Source: Gammaproteobacteria bacterium (GTDB lineage Bacteria > Pseudomonadota > Gammaproteobacteria > SZUA-152). Taken from it: a stretch of DNA of 64,000 nucleotides. This document shows positions 54,796 to 62,744 of the stretch, in pieces. The notes below the pieces were generated by a model that was not told where the DNA came from, searched no databases, and worked only from the letters and a program-made list of their open reading frames with translations. The stretch lies in assembly GCA_021647705.1 (NCBI GenBank), contig JAKIUF010000008.1:1-64000 (forward strand). Reading direction: 5' to 3'. The translations under genes were made by a program, and so were the position numbers. Numbering within the stretch: the first letter of the stretch is position 1; every line of letters starts with the position of its first letter.

Positions 54796-55153
54796 TGTTA
54801 TTACCGTTGTTATTATTGTTATTGTTATTGTTATTGGAAAAATTGATATTAAATTCATTCAGTGCTGCTGCACCAACAACAACGGATGTCGCACCACCGG
54901 TATAAAAATCCGGTTTCAGGCGAGCAACTTTTGTGCCATCAAAGGTGAAGACATTATTTTCATCGGAGTTAAAAGGGAGGGAATTAATGATTTTATCTTT
55001 ATCATAAAAATATAGGATGGATCGTTTAAATATAATATGTTTATCGGGTGAGGCATCCTGAAAAAAAGACTGTATTTGCGGCAACAGCTCAGATGGCTGT
55101 TCAATACCTGTTGCTTTTAAAAATAATGAAATATTTTTGTCGGTTTGCGTCAT
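54788..55153 (-). CDS. Candidate precursor peptide with Asn-tract C-terminus
   Basis: The 121 residues start at ATG 55153 with GAGAAG upstream. The first 95 or so form a soluble leader-like domain (MTQTDKNISLFLKATGIEQP, ILYFYDKDKI). A Gly/Ala/Val stretch TGGATSVVVGAAALNEF follows. The end is NINFSN10GN3G, with ten consecutive Asn encoded by AAT/AAC. No domain was recognised. Position ahead of a membrane protein and a radical SAM/SPASM enzyme, with overlaps, makes it a probable modified peptide. The Asn run or FSN/FNI near it could be the modified core. This is inference. Confidence 0.7.
   Translation of the reverse strand: MTQTDKNISLFLKATGIEQPSELLPQIQSFFQDASPDKHIIFKRSILYFYDKDKIINSLPFNSDENNVFTFDGTKVARLKPDFYTGGATSVVVGAAALNEFNINFSNNNNNNNNNNGNNNG
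54793..54836. repeat. AATAAC hexanucleotide tract in the precursor gene
   Basis: On the minus strand AATAAC repeats three to four times, then the tract becomes irregular (AATAATAACAACGGTAATAA). Slippage in units of six bases would change the run by two Asn without loss of frame. It lies at the end of the precursor gene and abuts the overlapping start of the next gene. Confidence 0.8.
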
Positions 55154-55210
55154 GATTACTTCTCGTCGATTGTGGCTTTCCCTGGCATATTTCTGTTTGC
55201 ACAAGAACAA

Positions 55211-55494
55211 CGGTCAAATAGTTGCCCAGATAAAACCAGCCAAGTCTTCTTATTTAACCCCTGACTAGCAAGTCATAATAAGTATAAACACCCTTTACTC
55301 AGGAATCCACTGTGCCAGAGTCGCAATAATTGACTGGAATAATGATTATTTCCCGCGTCAGTCGAACAACTCCGCATGAACCGGGAATAAAAACAGACAT
55401 TTGATGTGTTTCGCTAGAAATTGTATAAATAATAAACAACCCAAATGGGTGGGGTGACAGAGAAAATATTAGGCTATGGCACCGCAACTCCGTC
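55211..55494. other. Gene-free stretch upstream of the precursor gene
   Basis: These 284 bases probably hold the promoter of the radical SAM operon; no clear -35/-10 pair was found. The ORF at 55299-55487 is not convincing. Confidence 0.4.
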
Positions 55495-55795
55495 CTGAAG
55501 CTGAAAAAACCAGCTTATCAAGCTACTTACCGGATAATGGCTCCTGACGACCGTCAGAAACCACAACACCGCCCAATGACTCGGCAATTTTTCGGCTAGG
55601 TATGTTGTTTTTATCAACGGAATAAACAAGATGGGACAATGCCAGAGTGTATCTGACCCATTGCACCAAAAGCACAATCGCTTCACACCCCAGACTTTCT
55701 CTGCGCACTCTTTTTTAGCCAGATACCCAGACCAGCACCAGCGTCGTCCAGAACGGTCATCACCAATTGATCAACGATGGTGGCTTTAGCTTGAG
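55495..55795 (-). pseudogene. Truncated GNAT acetyltransferase paralogue
   Basis: Two frames match the intact GNAT at 58950-59525. The first is DQLVMTVLDD, joined by a deletion to GLGIWLKKSAQRKSG. After a frame change come CEAIVLLVQW, ALSHLVYSVDKNNIPSRKIA and ESLGGVVVS. A TAG follows SGK, and LDKLVF beyond it corresponds to HLNELVY. The N-terminal half is missing. It lies against the 3' end of the alginate-lyase gene. Confidence 0.88.
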
Positions 55796-58569
55796 ATGGT
55801 TTCTGACAATACCGCATCCTTCAACCTGTCACGGGCAACGAGCATGCTCACACCAAACAATGCCAGCAACATATCGAACCAACCCATAGCTCCAGCACCA
55901 CCGCGGTCTGCAACGGGGGGTGTATCGTTACTATCGGTGGATACTATCAGCTCGGCACTTTTCAAGCCTTCCAGGTCAGCACCGTTAACCGCCTCAATGG
56001 TATAACGATAGGTCGTTGATGCCTGCAACCCGTTATCGGAGTAACTTGTTCCATCAACCGTCTCCTGCAAAATATCATCACGGTATATTTTGTAACTCGT
56101 TATTCCACTTTCCACATCCTCAGCCGCGTTCCAGTTTAAATTTATTGTACTTATTCCCACCAAAGTGGTTGTTACATTTATCGGTATTGACGGTGGCGTA
56201 CCATCAACCATGCTCGGAATCACATTGGCAGTACCGACCACACGTACATTATCAAAATAGGCCGAATCGTTGTATGAGCCTAATCCCAGTTGACCTGCAC
56301 CGAAGGTACTGTCCGTGGTTTGCAGTATTACCGCGTTATCAAACCGAACTTCTATCCAGTTACCCTGCCGCGATATCTCAACAGTATGATACGCGGCATC
56401 GGTCACCCAGTCAGAACTGGCTGTATTCAGTTCTTCTCTGCTGCCATCGACCACCCGGAACAATTGAGTGTTGTTCTGGGCATCATTAAACATCATGTAG
56501 TAATAATTGTTTTTATCCTGATAACCAAACACCAATACATAGTCTGCATTTGCGTTCGACACCGGCTCACCCAGCTTTGCCTGAACGCCAAACGTAAAAT
56601 CTTCATAGGTATTCGGTAACAAAATAATTTCTCCTGGACGCTCACCAGTCAAAGGAGAATAACTCGTCGTGTTCAAATGCAAGGCATTGTCGCCTTCATC
56701 CATTACCATTGACCATCGTGATGCAACTACTGGGCTCCAGCCAATCGGAATAATACCGTTTTCAAATCCTTCGCCGGGTTCATACATCAGCGATATGTTA
56801 CTGCCTGGAGCAATTTCATTGGCCGTTGATGAGCGATCCTGGATACTGTTCACTGTGATGGTATAACCCACTCCGTCCGCCAGATCACTGACCTGCAACT
56901 GAACCGTCCGTCCGTCATCCGTTAATGTCGCACTCAACACGGCAATATCCGGGGTAATTTGATAATTCCCTGTTATTTCAGCACTCGTTGCGGTCACCGA
57001 CTCACTGAACAGGATATCCACTTGATCAGAATCACGCACCATACCGGCATCAATCGTCGGAGCTGTGGTGTCCATCTGTACAGTCAGGATAGCATCATCA
57101 CTGACGACACTGCCTGCACTGTTAGTAATATTACAGCGATACGCTGCACCGTTATCGGAGAATAACACCGGCTCTACGGTATAACGGGCGTTTGTCGCTC
57201 CCGATATTACCGACCCGTTACGAAACCATTGGAAATTTAATGTCGCACTATCGCTGGCGGTTACACTAAACGTGACCGTTGCACCTTCATCGATGGTTTG
57301 CGAAGAAGGTTGTGTGGTAATGCGTGGGGCGACGGTAAGAAGTGGTGTGGAATCCAGATCAAACAGGTTCGCATGTGTGAGCGTATTGATGCCCATTACC
57401 CGAATGTCATCCAGAGGACGGGTCCAGCGATTGATCGCATCCAGATAAAGTGGTTTTTTGTAGTGGGAATAGGCCAACTCATACAACGCCATGCTGTCGT
57501 CTTGAGTAATCGTCGTAATTTGCGGGTACCCGGCAGCCGTCCAGGCGGCAGGATTAATAGCGTATGGCGTGATGAAATCCAGGGCCAATTCCAGTCCCCT
57601 GCCTTTGTTGTCTTTATAACGATAAAGATCAACATTACGATGGCGCAGGATTTCAGCCCCCTGAATCATCGCATTAATCGCATAGAGTGAATAATGCAAC
57701 CCTTTGCTGCGGCCCTGCTCCTGCCCCATAATGCCTGCGGTTGCGCTACCCTCACCGTTCATTTGCAATGGAAGAAGGCGTTTCCATTCCATTGCCGCGA
57801 AATCTAATAGCGTACTGTCATCCAATAAGGCACCGGCCGCAGCAATCAGGACTACACGCCAGTTGGCGAAATTGTTATTACCTGCCCCGCTGGACATTGC
57901 TTGATTTCCCAGCGTCTGCACCCAACTGCGAAAAGTGGCTTTCTCGTCAACATTCCATCCCGCATAGTTCCAAATCAAGTCTGCGCCATAAAGATAACCC
58001 GGCAAGGTAATAAATAACTCGATACGGTTACCGGCCGCCGTCGTCGGCTTCATCGATGTATCCGGATTCACGGACCAAATACGGATAAATTCAATCGCCT
58101 TCTCAGCATATTGTGCCTCACCGGTAAACGCATAAGCCAGCCCCAAATCCCGCACGGCGTCACCCAACTTGATCGCTGCGATGTAGTCTCCCCGATCTGC
58201 GTTAGGGTTTATTTGACCATCTCTGCAACCGTCCGGCCATCCGCAATACGGTTTTTCAGTAAAATACTGACGACTGCTCTTACCTTGAAAAGTCACACTC
58301 ACGGGTGATTTAGTCAACATTGATTTGGCTGCACTTATAACGTTGGAATATGAGCCAACCCAAGGTTGTGCATTTGCAGTGATTTTATTTTTTATCGCAT
58401 CAATTTCCTTTTGATTAATATACATATTGGGATGTGAAGCCGCCACAGCCAGTTGAGCAGACACAACAAAGAAAATTAAACTAAAAATCAGTTGGGCAGA
58501 CCCAGCCCAGATACCTTTATGTAATATGGCTTTTAGTCTAACTGGAAACTGAGAATGATACGATTTCAT
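55786..58569 (-). CDS. Secreted multidomain alginate-lyase-like protein with C-terminal anchor
   Basis: The 927 residues have a long signal peptide (to about 43) and an alginate_lyase (PF05426-like) alpha/alpha-barrel domain (about 45-405; GNNNFANWRV, EQGRSKGLHYSLYA). An Ig-like domain (QPSSQTIDEGATVTFSVTAS) and a Big_5-like domain (VDILFSESVTATSAEI) follow. A lectin-like jelly roll (DYVLVFGYQDKNNYYYMMF) and an FN3 domain (SIPINVTTTLVGISTINLNW) come next. The end GGAGAMGWFDMLLALFGV then ARDR resembles a GlyGly-CTERM/rhombosortase tail, although the basic tail is long. It likely degrades uronate polysaccharide outside the cell. Confidence 0.85.
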   Translation of the reverse strand: MKSYHSQFPVRLKAILHKGIWAGSAQLIFSLIFFVVSAQLAVAASHPNMYINQKEIDAIKNKITANAQPWVGSYSNVISAAKSMLTKSPVSVTFQGKSSRQYFTEKPYCGWPDGCRDGQINPNADRGDYIAAIKLGDAVRDLGLAYAFTGEAQYAEKAIEFIRIWSVNPDTSMKPTTAAGNRIELFITLPGYLYGADLIWNYAGWNVDEKATFRSWVQTLGNQAMSSGAGNNNFANWRVVLIAAAGALLDDSTLLDFAAMEWKRLLPLQMNGEGSATAGIMGQEQGRSKGLHYSLYAINAMIQGAEILRHRNVDLYRYKDNKGRGLELALDFITPYAINPAAWTAAGYPQITTITQDDSMALYELAYSHYKKPLYLDAINRWTRPLDDIRVMGINTLTHANLFDLDSTPLLTVAPRITTQPSSQTIDEGATVTFSVTASDSATLNFQWFRNGSVISGATNARYTVEPVLFSDNGAAYRCNITNSAGSVVSDDAILTVQMDTTAPTIDAGMVRDSDQVDILFSESVTATSAEITGNYQITPDIAVLSATLTDDGRTVQLQVSDLADGVGYTITVNSIQDRSSTANEIAPGSNISLMYEPGEGFENGIIPIGWSPVVASRWSMVMDEGDNALHLNTTSYSPLTGERPGEIILLPNTYEDFTFGVQAKLGEPVSNANADYVLVFGYQDKNNYYYMMFNDAQNNTQLFRVVDGSREELNTASSDWVTDAAYHTVEISRQGNWIEVRFDNAVILQTTDSTFGAGQLGLGSYNDSAYFDNVRVVGTANVIPSMVDGTPPSIPINVTTTLVGISTINLNWNAAEDVESGITSYKIYRDDILQETVDGTSYSDNGLQASTTYRYTIEAVNGADLEGLKSAELIVSTDSNDTPPVADRGGAGAMGWFDMLLALFGVSMLVARDRLKDAVLSETISS

Positions 58570-58949
58570 TTTTGCCCCTTAACACTGGTATAACGTTTGC
58601 TATTGTGACTTTCCATAAATATCCGTAACCATTGATATTTTGATTTCAAACAATAAAATTGGAAACAGGTTATCCCGGACAAAACGCTGTTAACACCACG
58701 AAAGTTCCTTTATTTTGTCTGCACTGGAAATTTCAACCAGAGAGTCTGATGACCGGTCATAATAGCTATATTATTAAAGACTTACGCATACCACCAAACA
58801 AGATTTTTTAGGGCATGCAGGAACAAAACCCGCATTAATGTGGGAGTTCACAACGTTTGCGCACAGGGTTTGGATAATGAAATTTCAACGCAAAGGCGCG
58901 AAGACACAAAAAAAACAAGGAGTCAGATATCCCTCAAACTGAATAATAC
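58570..58949. other. Gene-free stretch with a repeat fragment
   Basis: These 380 bases lie between the secreted lyase and the GNAT gene. A fragment of the repeat at 34324-34442 (GGATAATGAAA, then AACGCAAAGGCGCGAAGACA) sits near 58870-58912. The rest probably holds the lyase promoter. Confidence 0.5.
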
Positions 58950-59525
58950 CTAAATCTCAAACTCCACTGGTATATCAATTTGATAAACCAGTTCGTTAAG
59001 GTGCTTGCCTGACTGTGATTTCTGTTGGCCTTCAGAAACCACAATACCGCCCAATGATTCGGCAATTTTTCGGCTTGGTATATTATTTTTATCAACGGAA
59101 TAAACAAGATGGGACAACGCCAGGTTGTATTTCGCCCATTGCACCAAAAGCGCAATTGCTTCACGACCCAGATTTTTTCCCTGTGCACTCTTTTTCAACC
59201 AGATACCCAGTTCAGCAGCAATGCCCTGCTCTTTTCCATGAATGGCGCAAACACCTGAAAACTGCACGGTATCAGCATCCAGAATAGCCATCACCAGTTG
59301 ATCCCCGGTACTCATTTTTTCTCTACTGGCATCAATGAACATGCACGTTTCATCAATAGATCCAGCAGGCTTCGGTCTCATATAACGGGTAATATCAGCC
59401 GTAAACTCTTTGAAAATATCTTCGGCAAAAGCGCGTGACACGGGGGCCAGCATAAGCCTTTTGCTATTGAGTACAACAAAACCGGGAAGTTCCTGTTGAA
59501 CATTTTTTTGTTTAAGCAGCCCCAT
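58950..59525 (-). CDS. GNAT family N-acetyltransferase
   Basis: The 191 residues have the RimJ/RimL-like layout. FVVLNSKRLMLAPVS starts strand 1. The acetyl-CoA loop is GKNLGREAIALLVQWA and the late motif is KNNIPSRKIAESLGG. The acceptor is unknown. A decayed copy lies at 55495-55795 on the other side of the lyase gene. It is 19 bp after tag. Confidence 0.9.
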   Translation of the reverse strand: MGLLKQKNVQQELPGFVVLNSKRLMLAPVSRAFAEDIFKEFTADITRYMRPKPAGSIDETCMFIDASREKMSTGDQLVMAILDADTVQFSGVCAIHGKEQGIAAELGIWLKKSAQGKNLGREAIALLVQWAKYNLALSHLVYSVDKNNIPSRKIAESLGGIVVSEGQQKSQSGKHLNELVYQIDIPVEFEI

Positions 59526-59544
59526 TTTGGTTATCCCGGTATGT

Positions 59545-60117
59545 TTATTTTTTTGTTCGTCCGGCCTTGTAACAAAAACAATCAGTGGTATGGTCGTTCA
59601 CCATGCCGACTGCTTGCATGAAGGCATAAGAAATCGTAGACCCGACAAATTTAAACCCCCGTTTTTTGAGCGCCTTGCTCATGACATCAGATTCGTCAGT
59701 CGTAGCAGGAACATCTTGCATGGTTTTCCAGCGGTTTTTAATGGGTTTACCATCAACAAATTGCCAAATGTAATCACTGAAACTCGGATATTCTTCAAGT
59801 ATCGCCAGATAGCACTGCGCATTAACAATGGTTGCATTTATCTTGAGGCGGTTTCTGACAATACCCACATCCTTCAAAAGACTGTTGAATTTACGCTTGT
59901 TATAACGAGCAATTTTTTCAGCATCAAAATCATCAAATGCTTCGCGGTAAGTTTCCCGTTTCCTGAGAATGGTGATCCAGCTAAGGCCAGCTTGTGCTCC
60001 TTCCAGTATCAACATCTCAAAAAGTTTCCTGTCGTCATAAACAGGAACGCCCCATTCTTCATCGTGGTATTTTGTATACAACGGTTCCGCATCGTTCACC
60101 CACTCACAACGTTTCAT
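59545..60117 (-). CDS. tag: DNA-3-methyladenine glycosylase I
   Basis: The 190 residues match the family. The zinc ligands are visible: Cys4 in MKRCEW, His in YHDEEWGVPV, and His and Cys in VNDHTTDCFCY. FEMLILEGAQAGLSWITIL is characteristic. It removes 3-methyladenine. It overlaps the WYL regulator gene by 14 bases. Confidence 0.96.
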   Translation of the reverse strand: MKRCEWVNDAEPLYTKYHDEEWGVPVYDDRKLFEMLILEGAQAGLSWITILRKRETYREAFDDFDAEKIARYNKRKFNSLLKDVGIVRNRLKINATIVNAQCYLAILEEYPSFSDYIWQFVDGKPIKNRWKTMQDVPATTDESDVMSKALKKRGFKFVGSTISYAFMQAVGMVNDHTTDCFCYKAGRTKK

Positions 60118-60805
60118 TATTGTTCATCCTTTTTTTTTCGCATGTGATCATATCCTGCAACCTTCGGCCAGGCTCGTTCGGATATTGCTCCTCGGAAACC
60201 TGCAATGTTTCGATTCTGTCCAGTCGAAAGTTCCTGAAGGCCTGGCGCATTTCACACCAGGCACCCAGTGTCCAGGTCGTACCCCAGAAAAATAACCCCA
60301 AGGGCCAGATGATGCGATTTGAGTCCGCACCATCCGCCCGAGTATAAGTGATGACGACCTTGTTGCGACAATCCGCCGCGTTACGCAGTTCCTCCATAAA
60401 ATTAGCAACTTGTGTCGGTATTCTTACCAAGGGAGAAAATAACCGGGTCTGGTCCAGCTCTCCTTTTAGAGAATCTGGCAGCACCGTTTCTACTTTACTC
60501 AGTACAGACTGGGCAGCCATGGCTAAGCGGGGGTCTGCCCAACTATTGACAATACGAGCTCCCAGCGTCAAAGCAGCGATTTCCTCCCGGGTAAACATCA
60601 ATGGGGGTAAATCATAGCCACGCCGAATCACGTAACCAATACCGGCTTCTCCCTCGATAGGTACACGGGATGCCATCAGGTCCTGTATATCCCGATAAAT
60701 CGTCCGCTCGGAAACCTCCAGCACCTCCGCCAGCCAGCGCGCCGTTGTCACCCGTCGTGAGCGCAAAAATTGTACGATTTGGAACAGCCGGTCTGCACGT
60801 CGCAT
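60104..60805 (-). CDS. WYL-domain transcription regulator (YafY type)
   Basis: The 233 residues have an HTH_11 domain (RRVTTARWLAEVLEVSERTI), an effector-type middle, and the WYL domain (NRIIWPLGLFFWGTTWTLGA, then WCEMRQAFRNFRLDRIE). WYL domains sense nucleic acids or small ligands, and many control DNA-damage or defence genes. It overlaps tag, so it may regulate this repair operon. It is 7 bp downstream of the VOC gene. Confidence 0.93.
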   Translation of the reverse strand: MRRADRLFQIVQFLRSRRVTTARWLAEVLEVSERTIYRDIQDLMASRVPIEGEAGIGYVIRRGYDLPPLMFTREEIAALTLGARIVNSWADPRLAMAAQSVLSKVETVLPDSLKGELDQTRLFSPLVRIPTQVANFMEELRNAADCRNKVVITYTRADGADSNRIIWPLGLFFWGTTWTLGAWCEMRQAFRNFRLDRIETLQVSEEQYPNEPGRRLQDMITCEKKRMNNNETL

Positions 60806-60812
60806 CAGGAGA

Positions 60813-61199
60813 CTATTTCTTGAGATAAGTGATCAAAGACAAGGCAGCCCCCTGTGGATCACAAATAACACAAAATTTCCCCACATTCGGAATATCGCGT
60901 GGCGCTAACAGGATTTTGCCACCCAGTGCTTCCGCCTGTTTTGCGCTGGCTTCCACGTCATCCACGGTGACATAAGCCCCCCACATCGGCGGCATTTCCC
61001 CGGCTTCGGGCGTCATTCCCATGATACCTGCCACTTCCTGATCACCGGCTTTGGCCATCGTATATTCCATATCGTTGGTTTTCATGTCCTCAAATGCCCA
61101 ACCGAACATATCCCCATAAAAAGTTTTCGCGGCATTGACATCGCTAGTCATCAGTTCATTCCAGCTGAAAGCGCCATGTTGTTTCATCGTGTCAGTCAT
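60813..61199 (-). CDS. VOC (glyoxalase-like) protein
   Basis: The 128 residues start at ATG 61199 after AGGAG; the frame extends to 61469. FSWNELMTSDVNAAKTFYGD and GMPPMWGAYVTVDDVEA-like strands form two beta-alpha-beta-beta-beta modules. Substrate and metal are not known; relatives include YdeK-like antibiotic-resistance and glyoxalase proteins. Confidence 0.88.
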   Translation of the reverse strand: MTDTMKQHGAFSWNELMTSDVNAAKTFYGDMFGWAFEDMKTNDMEYTMAKAGDQEVAGIMGMTPEAGEMPPMWGAYVTVDDVEASAKQAEALGGKILLAPRDIPNVGKFCVICDPQGAALSLITYLKK

Positions 61200-61677
61200 C
61201 GGTATTTCTCCTGCGTCAGTGATTAAAGAAAGCTGACTATACGCCTGCCCTACTGACAACCTGATGTCAGGAGTCATTGCCAAGGAATGGAGATTAAAAT
61301 AACTGGAGCTGAAACCGAAATCCACAGGTGTTGATACCATACCGGTGTTCATTGTTAAACCGAGAAAGCCATTCAACATCCCACATGATCTGAAATTTAT
61401 CGGCATTAATGCCAGCCGTATACCGGACATTGCATAAATGGCCACACATGACCCTTCTACCAGCGGCAACCCGCTGCTGTTATCAAACGATGATTATGCC
61501 GTATTGTTGGCTAAGGAACGTGATAAAGGGTGTGTTGACGTTTCATTTTCACCACGGTTAAACCTGAAAAAATGCCAATCAAGGCACGAGGCAAGAGGTT
61601 TGGTTCTTCCAAATGAACGGCCAGCAACGCCGAGTGGCGTTTTTTCAGGCTCAATCCGATACCATTCACCCTCACCT
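61200..61677. other. Gene-free stretch
   Basis: These 478 bases lie between the VOC gene and the 3' end of the LodB-like gene. The ORF at 61438-61755 has no family likeness and overlaps the lodB end on the other strand. Nothing else was recognised. Confidence 0.45.
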
Positions 61678-62742
61678 TTATTGATGGCGTCTTTTCCAGA
61701 AGGGAGAATCTTTCCAACGATTTTCCTGACGATAAAATGTGTTTTTGTGTATTAAATAATGTTGCCAGATGTTTTCAATTTGATGTTTGTATTCATGCGA
61801 TACGTCTTTACCGGTTTGCATGAGATCAACCAGTTGCATGGCGCTGGCCATGGCGTTGAACATGCCTTGTGATGAGAGAGGATCAAAGCTGAGAGCAGCG
61901 TCTCCCAACGCTGCCCAGCGATGGCCGGCAACCTGCGTCAGACGAGTCGAACTGGCCGCACTAACACCGCCATGAACACCACCATGTACCTTGCTGGTAC
62001 CATCAAGGTTGGCAAGGAGTCTGGCCATCGCCGGGCAGGTCAATGCTAACCTGATGAGTGCATGAAGGTCTTTTTTCACCTCGTTGTCCACCTGATCAGA
62101 ATCTGTCTGAAAAGCAATAACCCGTTTGTGGTCGGGCAGCGGCGCACTATACCACCAGCCTGTTTTCGTCGCGGACAGTACACCCATTCGGGATTGAGTG
62201 TCGTCAGGCAAAATTGCCCAGCAGGCAATCAGCTTGTCAACCTGTTCTCTTTGCATGCCTTGCTGCCTGGCAAACGGTGACTGTCGCCCACCCGCATCGA
62301 TCAGGAACTTCGCCTGAATCTGCCGGGCGGCATCGGTTGTGATATCCCAGTATTCACCGACATCCTGAGCAGAGACAAACCGGGCAGGCCAGATACATTC
62401 AACACCGCGCTGATGCGCAGATTCCCGTAAAAACAGCTCAAACTTTTGCCGGTCCAAATGCCAGCCAAAGCCATCAGGGTTGCGTATGTGGTCAACAATC
62501 TGTGCATGCTCACTACCCCAGTATGACTGCATGCCCTGGCTGGGCAAATGCGGCTGCTGATTGAATGCTTCAAGCAAGTCCAGGCGATGCAATATACGTC
62601 GCGCCGCTGGCGGCAAACACTCACCGATGCGTTGTAACGGCTCAGCCTGTTTATCAATAAGCACAACACTGTGAGTGGGCGCAAGCGCGATAGCGGCAAC
62701 AGCGCCCGCTACGCCTGCACCAATAATAGCAACATCGAACAC
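61678..62742 (-). CDS. LodB-like flavoprotein, partner of a quinoprotein oxidase
   Basis: A 354-residue FAD-dependent oxidoreductase of the halogenase-like group. The FAD Rossmann motif is IIGAGVAGAVAAIALA, and a GDAALSFDPLSSQGM motif lies near the C-terminus. In the characterised pair, LodB is needed to make the cysteine tryptophylquinone of LodA and is not itself the oxidase. It starts 3 bp after the LodA-like gene, the usual order. The name rests on context and fold. Confidence 0.82.
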   Translation of the reverse strand: MFDVAIIGAGVAGAVAAIALAPTHSVVLIDKQAEPLQRIGECLPPAARRILHRLDLLEAFNQQPHLPSQGMQSYWGSEHAQIVDHIRNPDGFGWHLDRQKFELFLRESAHQRGVECIWPARFVSAQDVGEYWDITTDAARQIQAKFLIDAGGRQSPFARQQGMQREQVDKLIACWAILPDDTQSRMGVLSATKTGWWYSAPLPDHKRVIAFQTDSDQVDNEVKKDLHALIRLALTCPAMARLLANLDGTSKVHGGVHGGVSAASSTRLTQVAGHRWAALGDAALSFDPLSSQGMFNAMASAMQLVDLMQTGKDVSHEYKHQIENIWQHYLIHKNTFYRQENRWKDSPFWKRRHQ

Positions 62743-62744
62743 GT

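Noticed and set aside
53974-54858. N-terminal extension ITITITIITTVIT of the GIDE-like protein
   Set aside because: It is the Asn tract of the overlapping precursor gene read in another frame; ATG 54795 gives a normal N-terminus.
54788-55153. Proteusin or nitrile-hydratase-leader precursor (polytheonamide-like)
   Set aside because: The leader does not resemble a nitrile hydratase or Nif11 leader, and the maturase is of SPASM type, not the epimerase type; only the Asn content is similar.
55299-55487. 62-residue ORF upstream of the radical SAM operon as a second precursor
   Set aside because: It is not followed closely by the operon, has no repeat or leader likeness and no ribosome site.
60813-61469. 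Long N-terminal extension of the VOC protein
   Set aside because: AGGAG directly precedes ATG 61199 and the family starts there.
61438-61755. 105-residue plus ORF opposite the lodB end
   Set aside because: It has no family likeness, and part of it is the complement of lodB codons.
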